64,000 nt of DNA, from positions 15,004,001 through 15,068,000 of the forward strand of contig QCXZ01000137.1 of the NCBI GenBank assembly GCA_025024175.1, given 5' to 3'. Shown piece after piece: positions 36,445-47,935 of this stretch. The position numbers and the translations under genes are program-made. Below the pieces are notes generated by a model. The model did no database searches and had not been told where the DNA came from. It saw only the letters and a list, made by a program, of their open reading frames with translations. The DNA comes from Rhyzopertha dominica. Lineage: Eukaryota; Arthropoda; Insecta; Coleoptera; Bostrichidae. Numbering within the stretch: position 1 is the first letter of the stretch; the number at the start of each line of letters is the position of its first letter.

Positions 36445-37774
36445 CAGCAATGTATCCGACAAAATATTATCTTACTGAAAAGCTAGTTCGTGTAGATGGG
36501 TTTTATAGTTATATCTAGGAACTAGGAACTGATTCGCGTGAATACTTCAGGCTAACGAATTACCAGCAGGTTTGACACCCTAAGTGATAATAAAGGCAGA
36601 GAAACACATCCAAGTTTAAAATAATGACATATAATACAGACGCTACCATGACTTCTTGAAAATCGCAAATGAAAAATATTTTTTAGATAGTTAACTTATA
36701 AACGGTCAGTTAAAACTTTTTATAATCGTGATAAAAACAAATTTAATTTAGCATCTGACAGTGCAAAAATATTCATACCATTTGATATGTCAAAAAGTAG
36801 TTAAATCTCTTTTTCAATTGAGAATTTTTATAAATTCTCATAATAGGTATAGACACTTCTTGATTAGTACACCACGTGAGTGTGTTATAGATATTCTATA
36901 TGTCTAGCAAGTTAAATCGAATTATATTCATAACTACGCGTACTAAGGCAAAATTATCTATTGACATTGAGCTAGTTGCTAGCAAAGGTTGTTAGTATCC
37001 TATTACCTAGGTACTCTGCTAAAACTGAAACAAATTTAAGAAGTAAGTTAAATAAATTTCTACATGTATTAATAATAAGTGTTATTAAATAAATAAACTC
37101 CTTATTGAACCAACGATCCAAAAGGTGGGAGTTCAGTATCAACTGTTCTTCCTCTCCTGCCTACAAGAAATATAAAATACATAAATTATTTATCTTTAGA
37201 TAACAGATTATTTTTTATCCTGTTATTAATAAACAAAAACAGTTATGTTACGTACAACTGTACAATTTGTAATGGAATACCTATTAATAAAAACACATAT
37301 TGATATATTTTATATTACTTTTTATGCAGGTGATAAAGACTTACTATAGATAAATAACATAAAAAAGAACCGCCCATGATCTTGGATCTCTGCATGTAAA
37401 TTCTGCAATTTAAAAGCCATAATCGGGTAACAACTCAAATTTTTAAGCTTATGCAATCCGCTAAGCTCTGCTGTAAGACGGATTGTATAATGAACCGACT
37501 TTGTATTGACGTTTTGATGTGCGATTGGTGCACGGTACAGACACGGCAGTTACGCCCGTAGTTCAATTTCACGCGGGTGAAAAGAACTACAAATGCCCTG
37601 ATAACCTCCAGACCTCAACAAATTTGACATTTAATCAGCTGCCATAAGTGGAATGACGTTGTTGGTTAAAACTAGTTAACTACTTACAAAAAAGAAAGTT
37701 GATTAAAAAAATATGAATTTATTTATTTAAATTTACGTGTCCATTGCGAAATTCTGTTAGTGAATTTAATAATA
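36445..37774. other. Intergenic DNA upstream of the ferredoxin gene
   Basis: AT-rich, no gene seen. The last few hundred bases should contain the ferredoxin promoter; I see no clear TATA box at a suitable distance. Confidence 0.4.
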
Positions 37775-38308
37775 ATGGCTTTCCGTAGTGCTTTAATTAG
37801 GAGAAGTCTGTATTCCACTTTAACAAAGTCGACAGCACTTAGTGCTTGTACAGTCATAAATGTTACTAAAAGGCGCTACACTTCAACGACAGCTCCACAG
37901 CTGAACAAAAAAGAGTAAGTTTAATTCATGTGTGCAAATGAAAATTTACAGAGACGAAACGATTACAGGGTCGAAGTGACTTTTGTTAAAGCTAACGGTG
38001 AGAGGATAAAGGCCAAAGGCAAGATAGGAGATTCACTTTTAGATGTGGTCGTGAATAACAACATCGACCTGGATGGTTTTGGCGCATGTGAAGGTACCTT
38101 AACCTGTTCCACTTGTCATCTAATTTTTAAAAAGGAAGACTATGATCAGCTACCTGAAAAGCCGACTGATGAAGAACTAGACATGTTAGATTTAGCGTAC
38201 GACTTGACTGATACCTCGCGGCTCGGTTGTCAAATCATCTTGTCTGACAAACTGAATGGACTTGAAGTTAAGGTGCCTGCCACAGTGAACGATGTACGCA
38301 GCAGCTGA
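37775..38308 (+). CDS. Fdx1: Mitochondrial [2Fe-2S] ferredoxin, adrenodoxin/FDX1 type
   Basis: Two coding exons: 37775-37914 and 37954-38308, giving 164 aa. Exon 1 ends phase 2 before GTAAGT; the frame is kept only if the acceptor is the AG at 37952-37953 (within CAGAG), not the AG two bases earlier. Residues 1-46 are rich in Arg, Lys, Ser and Thr with no acidic residue, a typical mitochondrial presequence. The ferredoxin fold follows with cluster ligands Cys92, Cys98, Cys101 and Cys139 in [11 protein letters not shown] and RLGCQ. GTL after the first Cys and [18 protein letters not shown] point to FDX1 rather than FDX2 (which has ASL). The family passes electrons from ferredoxin reductase to mitochondrial P450s and also serves in iron-sulfur or lipoyl metabolism. 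In insects this matters for ecdysteroid synthesis. AATAAA signals lie at about 38468 and 38498. Confidence 0.93.
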
Positions 38309-39095
38309 TCTATTTATAATTTAGAGAAATATTTGAAATACTAGAGAATGGCTTTTGAAGTCACATTGTTAAGTTTGTTAGAGTTTTCGATGTAATCGGG
38401 TGTTAGGGCTTCAAATTAACATAAGCATGTTAAATTTTAATATAACATTTTAAGAGAGGCGTATGTTGAATAAAACTATTTAAGTATTCAATTTTGCAAT
38501 AAAATCACATATCAATATTCTGTGAATATTTTTGTAAAAGAGTCAGTAAAGCTGTAATGTTATCTTTTAAAATAATAATTATTAATAGCCTTTATATTAA
38601 TATAGTGGCGTCTGAACAAAAATTAGTGCAAATGCATGATTAAAAGAACTAGACCAGTGCTTCTTTAAGTTTTTTTAGTTCTTGACCTTTTTCATTATAG
38701 ATATATTATTTTGGTAGCCCCAGTGATGTTAAAATAAATATAAAAATAATATACAAATGATAAAAAAGTAACTCCAATAACTGTTAAAGCTAAACAAATC
38801 GCTTCACTTAATTATGGCAAATACATTTCCAGCTCTGATCAAAATATGGTGAGTTATTAGTACAAATTAAAGTTTTTTTATATACTTATATAATTTTTAG
38901 TTTTTGTCAACACAATGTAGATCTTTTATTTTTTTTAATTCAGTTGCATATTAATAAAGAGAATTTGACAGTTACAGAAGTAACAAATATATACATAATA
39001 AACATGAAAGCAGCAGTTTGAAAAAATAAAAATTTACATATTCCAAGAAAAAACTGAATAAAGATACAGTACCTACATAATACAAACAAGCTAGT
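38309..39095. other. Ferredoxin 3' UTR and intergenic DNA
   Basis: AT-rich with AATAAA at about 38468 and 38498 that can end the ferredoxin transcript. No other gene seen. Confidence 0.45.
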
Positions 39096-39365
39096 CTAAT
39101 CAATTAATAAGCTGAATATCACAGGTACAGATAATTTTACTAAGAATACTGAACAATCGATTTGGTAGCTTCCCTCTTTCTCGATGGGTGGTGGCCCATG
39201 ACGGATGTATGAATGATACAATTTCTTCTTTACACAGTGATCAATTTCCAGCTTCAACATGATATTGAACCTTGCAGAAATATCCACATTAAAAGACCAG
39301 AAAAATAGGCCGCTGATTTCGTATTTTCCTTCTTCTATCTGCCTCACACAACCGTTTAGTGTTTC
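39096..39365 (-). other. Exon-like open frame after a splice acceptor, unassigned
   Basis: On the minus strand a TTAAATATGGTTTAG acceptor at 39366 opens a phase-0 frame of about 89 codons ending at 39096. It contains GKYEISGLFFWSFNVDISARF and LKLEIDHC. It lies 127 bp beyond the last DBHS exon on the same strand. Its phase would let it act as an alternative last exon to coding exon 2 of that gene, or it may be an exon of another minus-strand gene. I cannot name a family; the length of the frame in AT-rich DNA and its mixed composition suggest it is coding. Confidence 0.3.
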
Positions 39366-39491
39366 CTAAACCATATTTAAGAAAATGCAATATCGCATTA
39401 ATTAATTTATTACTAATTTGTCAAATGAACAATATTATAACTTTATTTTTCATAACAACAAAGTAATTATGTACAATTTCAAATATATAAT

Positions 39492-42400
39492 TCAATGACG
39501 GGATCTTTTTGGCCTATTGTATGTTTCCATGTTCATTGTTTTGTGGGTGCACCATATCTCATCCCTTGCTGACGACATGTTAACAAATGGAGGTTCTTGA
39601 GTGTATGAAGCAGATCCCCACTGTGCCTTAATGAAAAAAGAAAGTCAAATAAGACCTAAAGTCACCAAAATTGTTTAAAACAAGAGGATAAGATAAAATA
39701 AAATACAAAATAAGTACATATTGTAGATATAAATAATTATAAATTTAATGCAAAATAAAAGTTAATATTAAACTTTGGCTTTAAGTACGTTAAAATATAC
39801 TAGAAACAAATTTTTAATTAATTAAATATTAAACCAGTTGCAGTAGCATTCGAATTTTGGAAGAACTAGGTACTTTAGCTAGGTGTAGGTAAGTAAGAAA
39901 ATCTTAATTTCTATAATCTGGTTTACAGTAAAAAAATATGTATTAATGTAAAGAGTATTTCATCATTATTGTAGTTATGTATAAGGTATAACCATAGATA
40001 AATTAATTAATCTATGGTATAACATTTAGATAATGTCATTACCATACACTGGAATACTTATACGTTACATGACAAATGATTTGACCCAACATTATATTTT
40101 TCTCTGTTACTCATAGAACTGTTTAATTGTTTTATGCCATGTTCATCAAAGTGTGTTTACGAGTACAACTATTGTAAAAAGGCAATGATATAGGTATAGT
40201 TTAAATGTAAAGTTATTGTTTCTATTTTTATTTTAATACATTTGTTATGAAGTGATTTAACCAAATTGCGATGATAGGCAATTTTTTCATACTGATTAAA
40301 TAGTGATAATAATACCTCAAAATTTAATTTCTACATAAAATAAACTTGCTATGGACACACATTGCATTAAGATAATAACAAGAAGGTAAACACATCCACA
40401 CCAATACCTGCAATTTCTCCTCTTCACTATCCAACAGACTGGTGAGTTGACTCGCTTGTATATAAAGCGAATCCTGATGCCTCAGTCTGCCTCTTTCTTC
40501 TTCAACAGTCATCATCTTTGGCTGTTGCATCTGCCTGTTATCAAGTTGACGGCATCGTAATTCCCACTCCTGCTTAATGCGATCCCGTTCCATTTCCCTC
40601 ACGCGCAGGAGTTCCTTCAGTCTTTCAGTTTCGTGGTCGTATTGTGCCTTCAGCATATCAGCTTCTAATTTCTGTTCTTCATAGAAGAACTCGCTTTTCA
40701 GTGCAGCCATCTTCTCTTTATATTTAGCATGCAATTCTCTCCAGTGCTTTGCATAGTCCTCTTCGAACGATCCGTGTCTAGCAAAGCGTGGCGGAGCTTC
40801 ACGAGCTTGGTAGTATTCCGGACATTTGCGGATCTGGAAAAATAATTGTAATTTTGGTAAAAAGCAAAAAAATGTACTCGCAGTGTGAAAACTAAAAATG
40901 AACGGGGGAATCATTACAAGCTTTCACACATGCATTCTATTATATTATTTGAAAGACCCGGTGGAAATGTTAATTTATGTGTAGCTATAAATGAACCATG
41001 AATACATTATATTGTTAAAAAGTACATATGTAGAGACACAGGAAGTTTATTTTGTCAAAATATAGACATATTAGATACATGAAGTATCAGCCATATTAAA
41101 TTTTGTTGGCATAAAATATTCCACTTGTATTGAAGATAGAAACAAATAACTATCCAAAATGTACATTCAAACTTTGGAAACTAACCGAGATAAAATGAAG
41201 ATTAAATAGGGAAAGATTTGCAGTTCTGTGAGTCTAATTGAATGCAACTTTTGGATTTTTGAAAAAGCTCATGGTTTACTAGATATTTTGAAAAAGCCAA
41301 ATCTTTTAGTGATACACCTATCTTCTGATTATTCTAACACTACTATTTTGAATTTTATATAAACAGTGTGAATGCAAGAGTTGTAGAAAATGATGTCCCC
41401 AATGTCATTCAATTTTGCAAGTAATAAGCTGTCATTTTCGAGATATGACTTAAACTTACTTTTTTTTTCACTAACCATTGTTGGTTATAGCTTCAAAAAA
41501 TCAGCCAATAATTATTTAAAAACATATGACTTTTGACAATTTTCAAGTTTCATTCTGATTTTATCATATTTTACCAAGAACAAATGATGATTAAATGTCA
41601 ATTCGTCAATCCTTTACATTTAAGAAATAGGTAAACTAAAAAATCCAAGAATTAAAATCCTGGGTGTGGATGAAAAATATGATCAAGAACAGGTAAAAGA
41701 CATGATAAGAGCACAGAACAACTTAGATGTCAATGACTCAATTGAAGTACTGCATATTAAAAAAAACATAATATATTTGGCAGGACATACATCCTTAATA
41801 TCAACAGATGTTTCAGATGCAATGGATATTTCCAAAACATCAGATGCCATAACAAAAGGTCTTGTGTGTATTACTGTGATGATGATTATGATAGATCAGA
41901 ATGCAAACCTAAACTGTGTGCTTTCGAACAAAAAAATTAATCTAAACTTAAGGCTAATCACCATGCCAATGATGAACATTTCCCACTGAGCAAAAAATTG
42001 TTGCTACGATATTGTAGAAACCTCGCAATGTAAGCTGCAATGTTTACATAACGCTTGCAAGAATGTTGTGACAAGCTTTATGAAAGCCCTTATTTTCATT
42101 GCCTTAACATTACATTTTAAAAGTTTGCAGAGTAAGGTTGCATGCAATGTATATGAAACATTGCTAGCTTATTGCAGCAAAATTGCTTCAGTAATATTGC
42201 TATAACCTTACGATTGTAATATTGTATGAATAGACCGCATTGCAATATGGCACGGAGGTTTTAAAGAAGACCTTGCTTTAAACTCGCAAATGAAGGCTGA
42301 ATGAAATATTTTTGAGTAAGTTTAGAGCAACATTGCAAAGTAAATAAGTAAAAAACATTTCAAATATAACTTTACCGTAATATTACATATAATATTAATT

Positions 42401-45400
42401 TTTGACTGTAATAATAGTAATAATAATAACAATATTAATAATTATAATAATACCTTTAGTTTTTTATCTTCAGTCTTCATGTATTATGATTTAGCTAAAC
42501 ACATAATTAAACAACAAATAGATTAACAATTATTTATTAAAGAATGATAAGTATATTTATAATATGATATAATGATAGTAATAACAATATTATCACATCA
42601 TATAAAATTTACAAAATGTAGTTAATAATAATGACCAGCCAAAAAGAAAGAAACACAAATAATTTTATTAATAACTGGCTATCCCAATAATCTCATAAAT
42701 ATAGGATTTGTATTTGCAATTAATTTGGGGAGCACATTTTTTTGTATTGTTTGTGTACTTTGTGGACAACTTAAGTCCAAGTTTTTGACCATCAACCAGC
42801 AGTTCTTCTATCATCTTAAATTAAAGGTCGCATTTATTTTTGCTAATCACAGTCAGTTTTGCATTTTATCGAAAAATCGTATAAATATTTTTGAAGAAAG
42901 AAATGTCCTTTAGAAATATTTGCTCCTGACATTTTTTCATATTTTGCTAAACACAAGTAAAAGTTGAATAAAGTTTTACCGAGTATCATTTTATACAGCT
43001 GCATAATTAAAAGAACTACCAAATAAAACTTTTAGTGGTGCTGATGGCTTTTTACAGTACCGTTTTAAAGATGACCACCGTCTGCGCGAGCTATGAGCTA
43101 CCATTTAGGGTGCTAACACAAAAAATTTGTTAAAAAGTTGTAATTAAAATTGTCGCGAGTTTCAAGATTTACAGCTGTTACTCGTATTTGGAAGTATTTG
43201 TTGTAGCGCTAAAGAAAAAAATATTTAGCAAACAGTCCTCAATCTTTCATTGATTAGTCCTAACTCACCAAATAAGCAAAATGTAGAAAAATGCCAAGTT
43301 ATACAAATTTGTAGACAAAAATTATTTCTTCAGTCTTTTTTTTTATAAAAATGCAAAAAAACTGTTATTTAAAAAAATGGTACCAAGTAATTAAAGACGG
43401 CGGTAAAACTTTTAGAGGATGGAGACACAAAATTCAGATTTAAGCTTGCTATGGATTACAATAACAATAGAAAAACTTGCCTTCCCCCAGTTAACTGCAA
43501 TTTACATAAAAACCGAACAAATTTTGTTGGACTCTGTCAACAGTTCACACTATGATAAACTGATAAAAGTTAACATATTCTATACTTTATATAAAAATAA
43601 TTAAGTTTTATTTCCAGTCCTTTCATAGCGCACTTTCGCATATTGCAACCACACCATTACGGCCTTTTCAAATTCCTTGTCGGTGATGTGAAAACATGTT
43701 CGCACAGCAGCTGTAAAGTAGAAAACAAACATATATTATCTTTTACAGTGAAATTATCTATAATTTACTTACATCTCATCACTAAAAGGCTTTTCAAATC
43801 TCCGATTTTAAAATTTTGTTTTGCCCCTGTCCAGCTGCAAAACTGTCCAGCATAATTAGTTAATAATTTCTCCATACATCTGTTGATGCATTCTTTAGCT
43901 GTATTTCCGACCGTATACTTGAAGATGGTAAACTGTAAACAAAAATTATGTGAACTTGACAGTATAGTGTAGAAATGTAGTAATAACTAACCAGCTGGTC
44001 CTTGCTAGCAGGTTTTTCTAGTAGTGTGCTTTCCAATTCTGTTAATTCCTGCACAGAGTTTAATGGCAGGTTGGGAAGCAAATCGCTGCCCAAGTCTTCT
44101 GCTATATTTAGACCAGATAATTTGCTTTTTATGTCTTTTACGTGTTGTAAAATAATATTCTGGTTAGCCTTAATTTCTGAGATTTCAGACAGCAAAACAT
44201 TGAAATCTGGAAACAACCAAAATCCATCTACATGTTATGTACAACCTACTAACAATAATATTGTGTTTTCTAGCATTGTATACATACCAGACAATGGCAG
44301 AGTTATGTTTGGCACATTTTGCTGTTCTCCCGTTAATATGATATCTGCTTGATTTATTATTTCCTCAAATGACATAGCTTTTCCGTCATCATCAGGAGAT
44401 TTACTGGTGGTCTTGTTCGAACAACTGGAGATCTCCAGTATTTTAGTGACATTATTAGTAGATGTTCCAACACCGCTGGAAGATCTGTCGCTGTCTCTAT
44501 CAGACTCATTATGAGCTTCATCTAAAATAAATCGTATATAGATATAGAGACTAGAAAAACCGTATCTCTACGTTCTTCATTTCGCAAATTATTAGTGCTA
44601 TCGGTAAACTTGCAGAAATCACCTTTTAACGACATAGGTTCAGATGCAGTTAGAGTTTCTGAAGTAGTTATTCCAGGCTGCAAAGATCTGACATTTTCTT
44701 TGGGGAAGTCATTAAGAATGACCTTAGGTGAAGGAGAAGTCGAAGCAGTAATCCTTTTTTCAAATAAATTGAGTTTCTTCTTAATAGCGTTGGTATTGTT
44801 TTTTTTTTAATAACGTTCCTAACATAACGTTCATTTTTCTCACTAATAGTTTTTCTGCGTTTTACCTACAAACCACGTATTTATTGTATTTCAAACATAG
44901 TATAACTTAATTTAANTACCACCGTAATTATATAGGTGCAAAACACAATAAATATTCAAAAATACAAAGTTAACTTACCTTTTCGACCTGCTGTTGGGTT
45001 TCCATTCTCGCGATAACGTGATATTGGGATGTAGATGCTTGTAACAATGTTCTCGACGCCTTCACGCTCAACTCAACTCGCGGTGTTACACAAGATACAC
45101 GCTGTGGTTACCCCAACTGGAAATCTGCTTTTTAACTATTAAGCTCTGAACTACCTCTGAGCTTCGGACTCCTATTTTTTTTATGGTTTCCCACCCTCAC
45201 AAATGTAAGTAGTAAGACTACCCCCACTTTCTTTATATAACCGGATAAGGGATAGATAACATCCGCCGTAAATGTATTTTAAAATACTGACTTGTTTCCT
45301 TTTCTTATTGACACGGTATTTGTAGCACTTTCCACTTCAAATAGAGAAGGTGGATAGTTTGTCCATTCATGCGAAAACGTGCGTAATTTACCATCAGATG

Positions 45401-47904
45401 GTAAATCTCTAGTAAAACGTAACTGCCTTAAAACTTTGGCTTCTTGTTCATAAAGTGTGGGCGTCACTCACTTTGTCTTTTGTTTTCCGTCCACTTTAGC
45501 AAAATATTTAAGTTTAACAGACGGAAATTTTTCAAGCTCTTGCTCCTTGGCTTTGTACATTGCTTCCAGTCCTAATTAATTTGCCTTACGCACATTAGCG
45601 TCAACGTGTGTGCAACCAGGAAAGATATTTACTAAATTTTGGTTTGTTTGAAGTGATTTATTTTCTGCTTTATAATTTTCTTGATCGATCGAGATTGTTT
45701 TAATGAGAGCGCGCTCAAAAACTTTTCAATTTAATTCGCCGTAACTTTTTTATCTTAGAATATTTTTGTTTTATATTTTTCGCTAAAAATAAATCTGAAC
45801 CATCCTTTACAATTTTCTCGCTGATACATCGACCAACTATGAAAAATAAGTGTAGTTGTCCGAGACGTGAAATTTCCTTCACCTAAATATGTCGCCCATG
45901 CGTATATTCACGTGGGTTTTAAATATTGAAATGTTTCTGATAAACTGTCATTATCTGCACATTTCAAAGAACATTTGTTTAAAAAATCAGCTCTTTAAGT
46001 CCTACCATTACCGCGAAAACAATTAAAATGTTTAAAAAAATGCACAAATCGTAATTTACGAAAATTATGAAAAAACTGACTTTTAGGCACTTTTTCAATT
46101 TCGAATTTAATCGCGACCTCGAAATTCCAATTCAGCTGATCAGTTTACGTGATAATTGCCCAAATTTGTTTGTACATGTTTTAGTTGTATAGGGGGTCCT
46201 TAAAACGCATAATTTGGGGTTCTGCGCTCGGACTATCATGAAAACATGTCCCACAAACGACAAACGTGCCGGCGCAAATTCTGCCGAAAGCGATTAATGT
46301 TACGTAATTAATAATCGGACGCGTTTTTTTCAATGTCAACCTTTTTTGTCGCACACTTAAAAACAGTACTAGAGTGTGCATATGCATGCATACGACAAGG
46401 AAAACCCGGTGCTGGATCCCTTCCTGCCGCTACCTCAGTCAAAGCGGTAATAAAAGGCTTGGATAGAGGGGCGGATCATTTTTATACGATTGTACCTGTC
46501 TTACAGTGTAGTTAGCTTATAGATATAGAAAACAAAAGGAGATATACAGGGTGATTTTTTGAAAACTTCACACCTTAAATAACTTTAAATAGAGGAAAAA
46601 TTTAAAAATTTGCAAAAACATGGCCAGACTCTTTGTGAAATAAGCTTTCAAATGATGTATCACAAGATGGATAGTTCCATTTAAAATTTTTAAAGGGGCG
46701 TCTACCCTGCTCAGAGAGTAAGCGCTATCCATTAAAAACTTATCTCAAAAGTTGTCCCCCTGCAAACAAAAGTTTACCTGTTTTTGCAAATTTTTAAATT
46801 TTTGCTATATTTAAAGTTATTTAAGGTGTGAAGTTTTCAAAAAATCACCCTGTATATATTTTATTATTGTTTGGGTACAACAGTGAACATTTTTCAAAAA
46901 TTAACCGTATTGGGTAATTCAGTTTTTAAATTGTTCAATCAAACTTCGCTCACAATTGGTCGATCGATGTGAAGGTAGTTTCTACTGAGTTCAGAGTTTT
47001 TCCTTCAGTTTTTGTAATGTCATCTTAAAATCCGTATATATCCCAAATCAAAAATCCATATAAATCAAAATAAATGCCAAACAGTAGTTGTAAATGAATT
47101 GGATTAAAATGCGAGTCAAAAAATATGCAGTTCCTATGAAAAAATATCGTTTAATTGAGTATATCAGCGCGCTTATACGAAAAATTGTACTACGCGCTGT
47201 TAGCAGTAAGCGATTTACCAATCACTGAAAATAAAGTGGATACATGATTGGAGCTAGTCATATTCATTATACAAGAAAAGCTATAATCATTAATATCAAC
47301 TTCGGGAAAATGGATCAGTTTTATATTTTAAATATGTTTAACTATTAAACAAAATACCTGTCTAAAATATTTTTGCAAAAGGAGTATAGATCAACCCATT
47401 AATCAAAAATTTGATTTTAGTACATGCTAGTTGCTAATGCCGTTTCACAGTCGATTCTAAGAACACTTATAGTGTGTGGACCAAATATTTTTATACCATA
47501 TATTTGCTGTTTCTATTAAAAGCAACAAAAATTGTTTTAACTTTATTATGTAGAAGTACTATAAATAATAGTTATTCTGACATGTATGATGTTTCTTGAA
47601 TATTAGTATACAGTATACACGCCCTTTATGGCACCTATATAATCGAGCATTATGCGTTTATTTAATGTGAAAATTACAGTTTTACTAGACAGTTTCGTGC
47701 TGAAGCCGGTTATTCTACCCTCAAAAAATAAAAATTGACTTTTTTTCTGCAGAACCTTTGATATTTATAAAGGTAACAGTCTTCTGCAGATGACAACAAT
47801 CGAGCCATTAGAAGCTCTTGTATTATGTACTCTGCAAGTCAATGATGAAACTAACTGGGCCTAAGTTAGTTAGCTAGCTATGCCAGTGTATTATTGTTAT
47901 TATA

Positions 47905-47935
<31 letters not shown>

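Noticed and set aside
41666..41989. A 107-aa host gene
   Set aside because: The frame begins as LINE ORF1 text and then runs out of frame over the zinc-knuckle region, so it is a decayed LINE.
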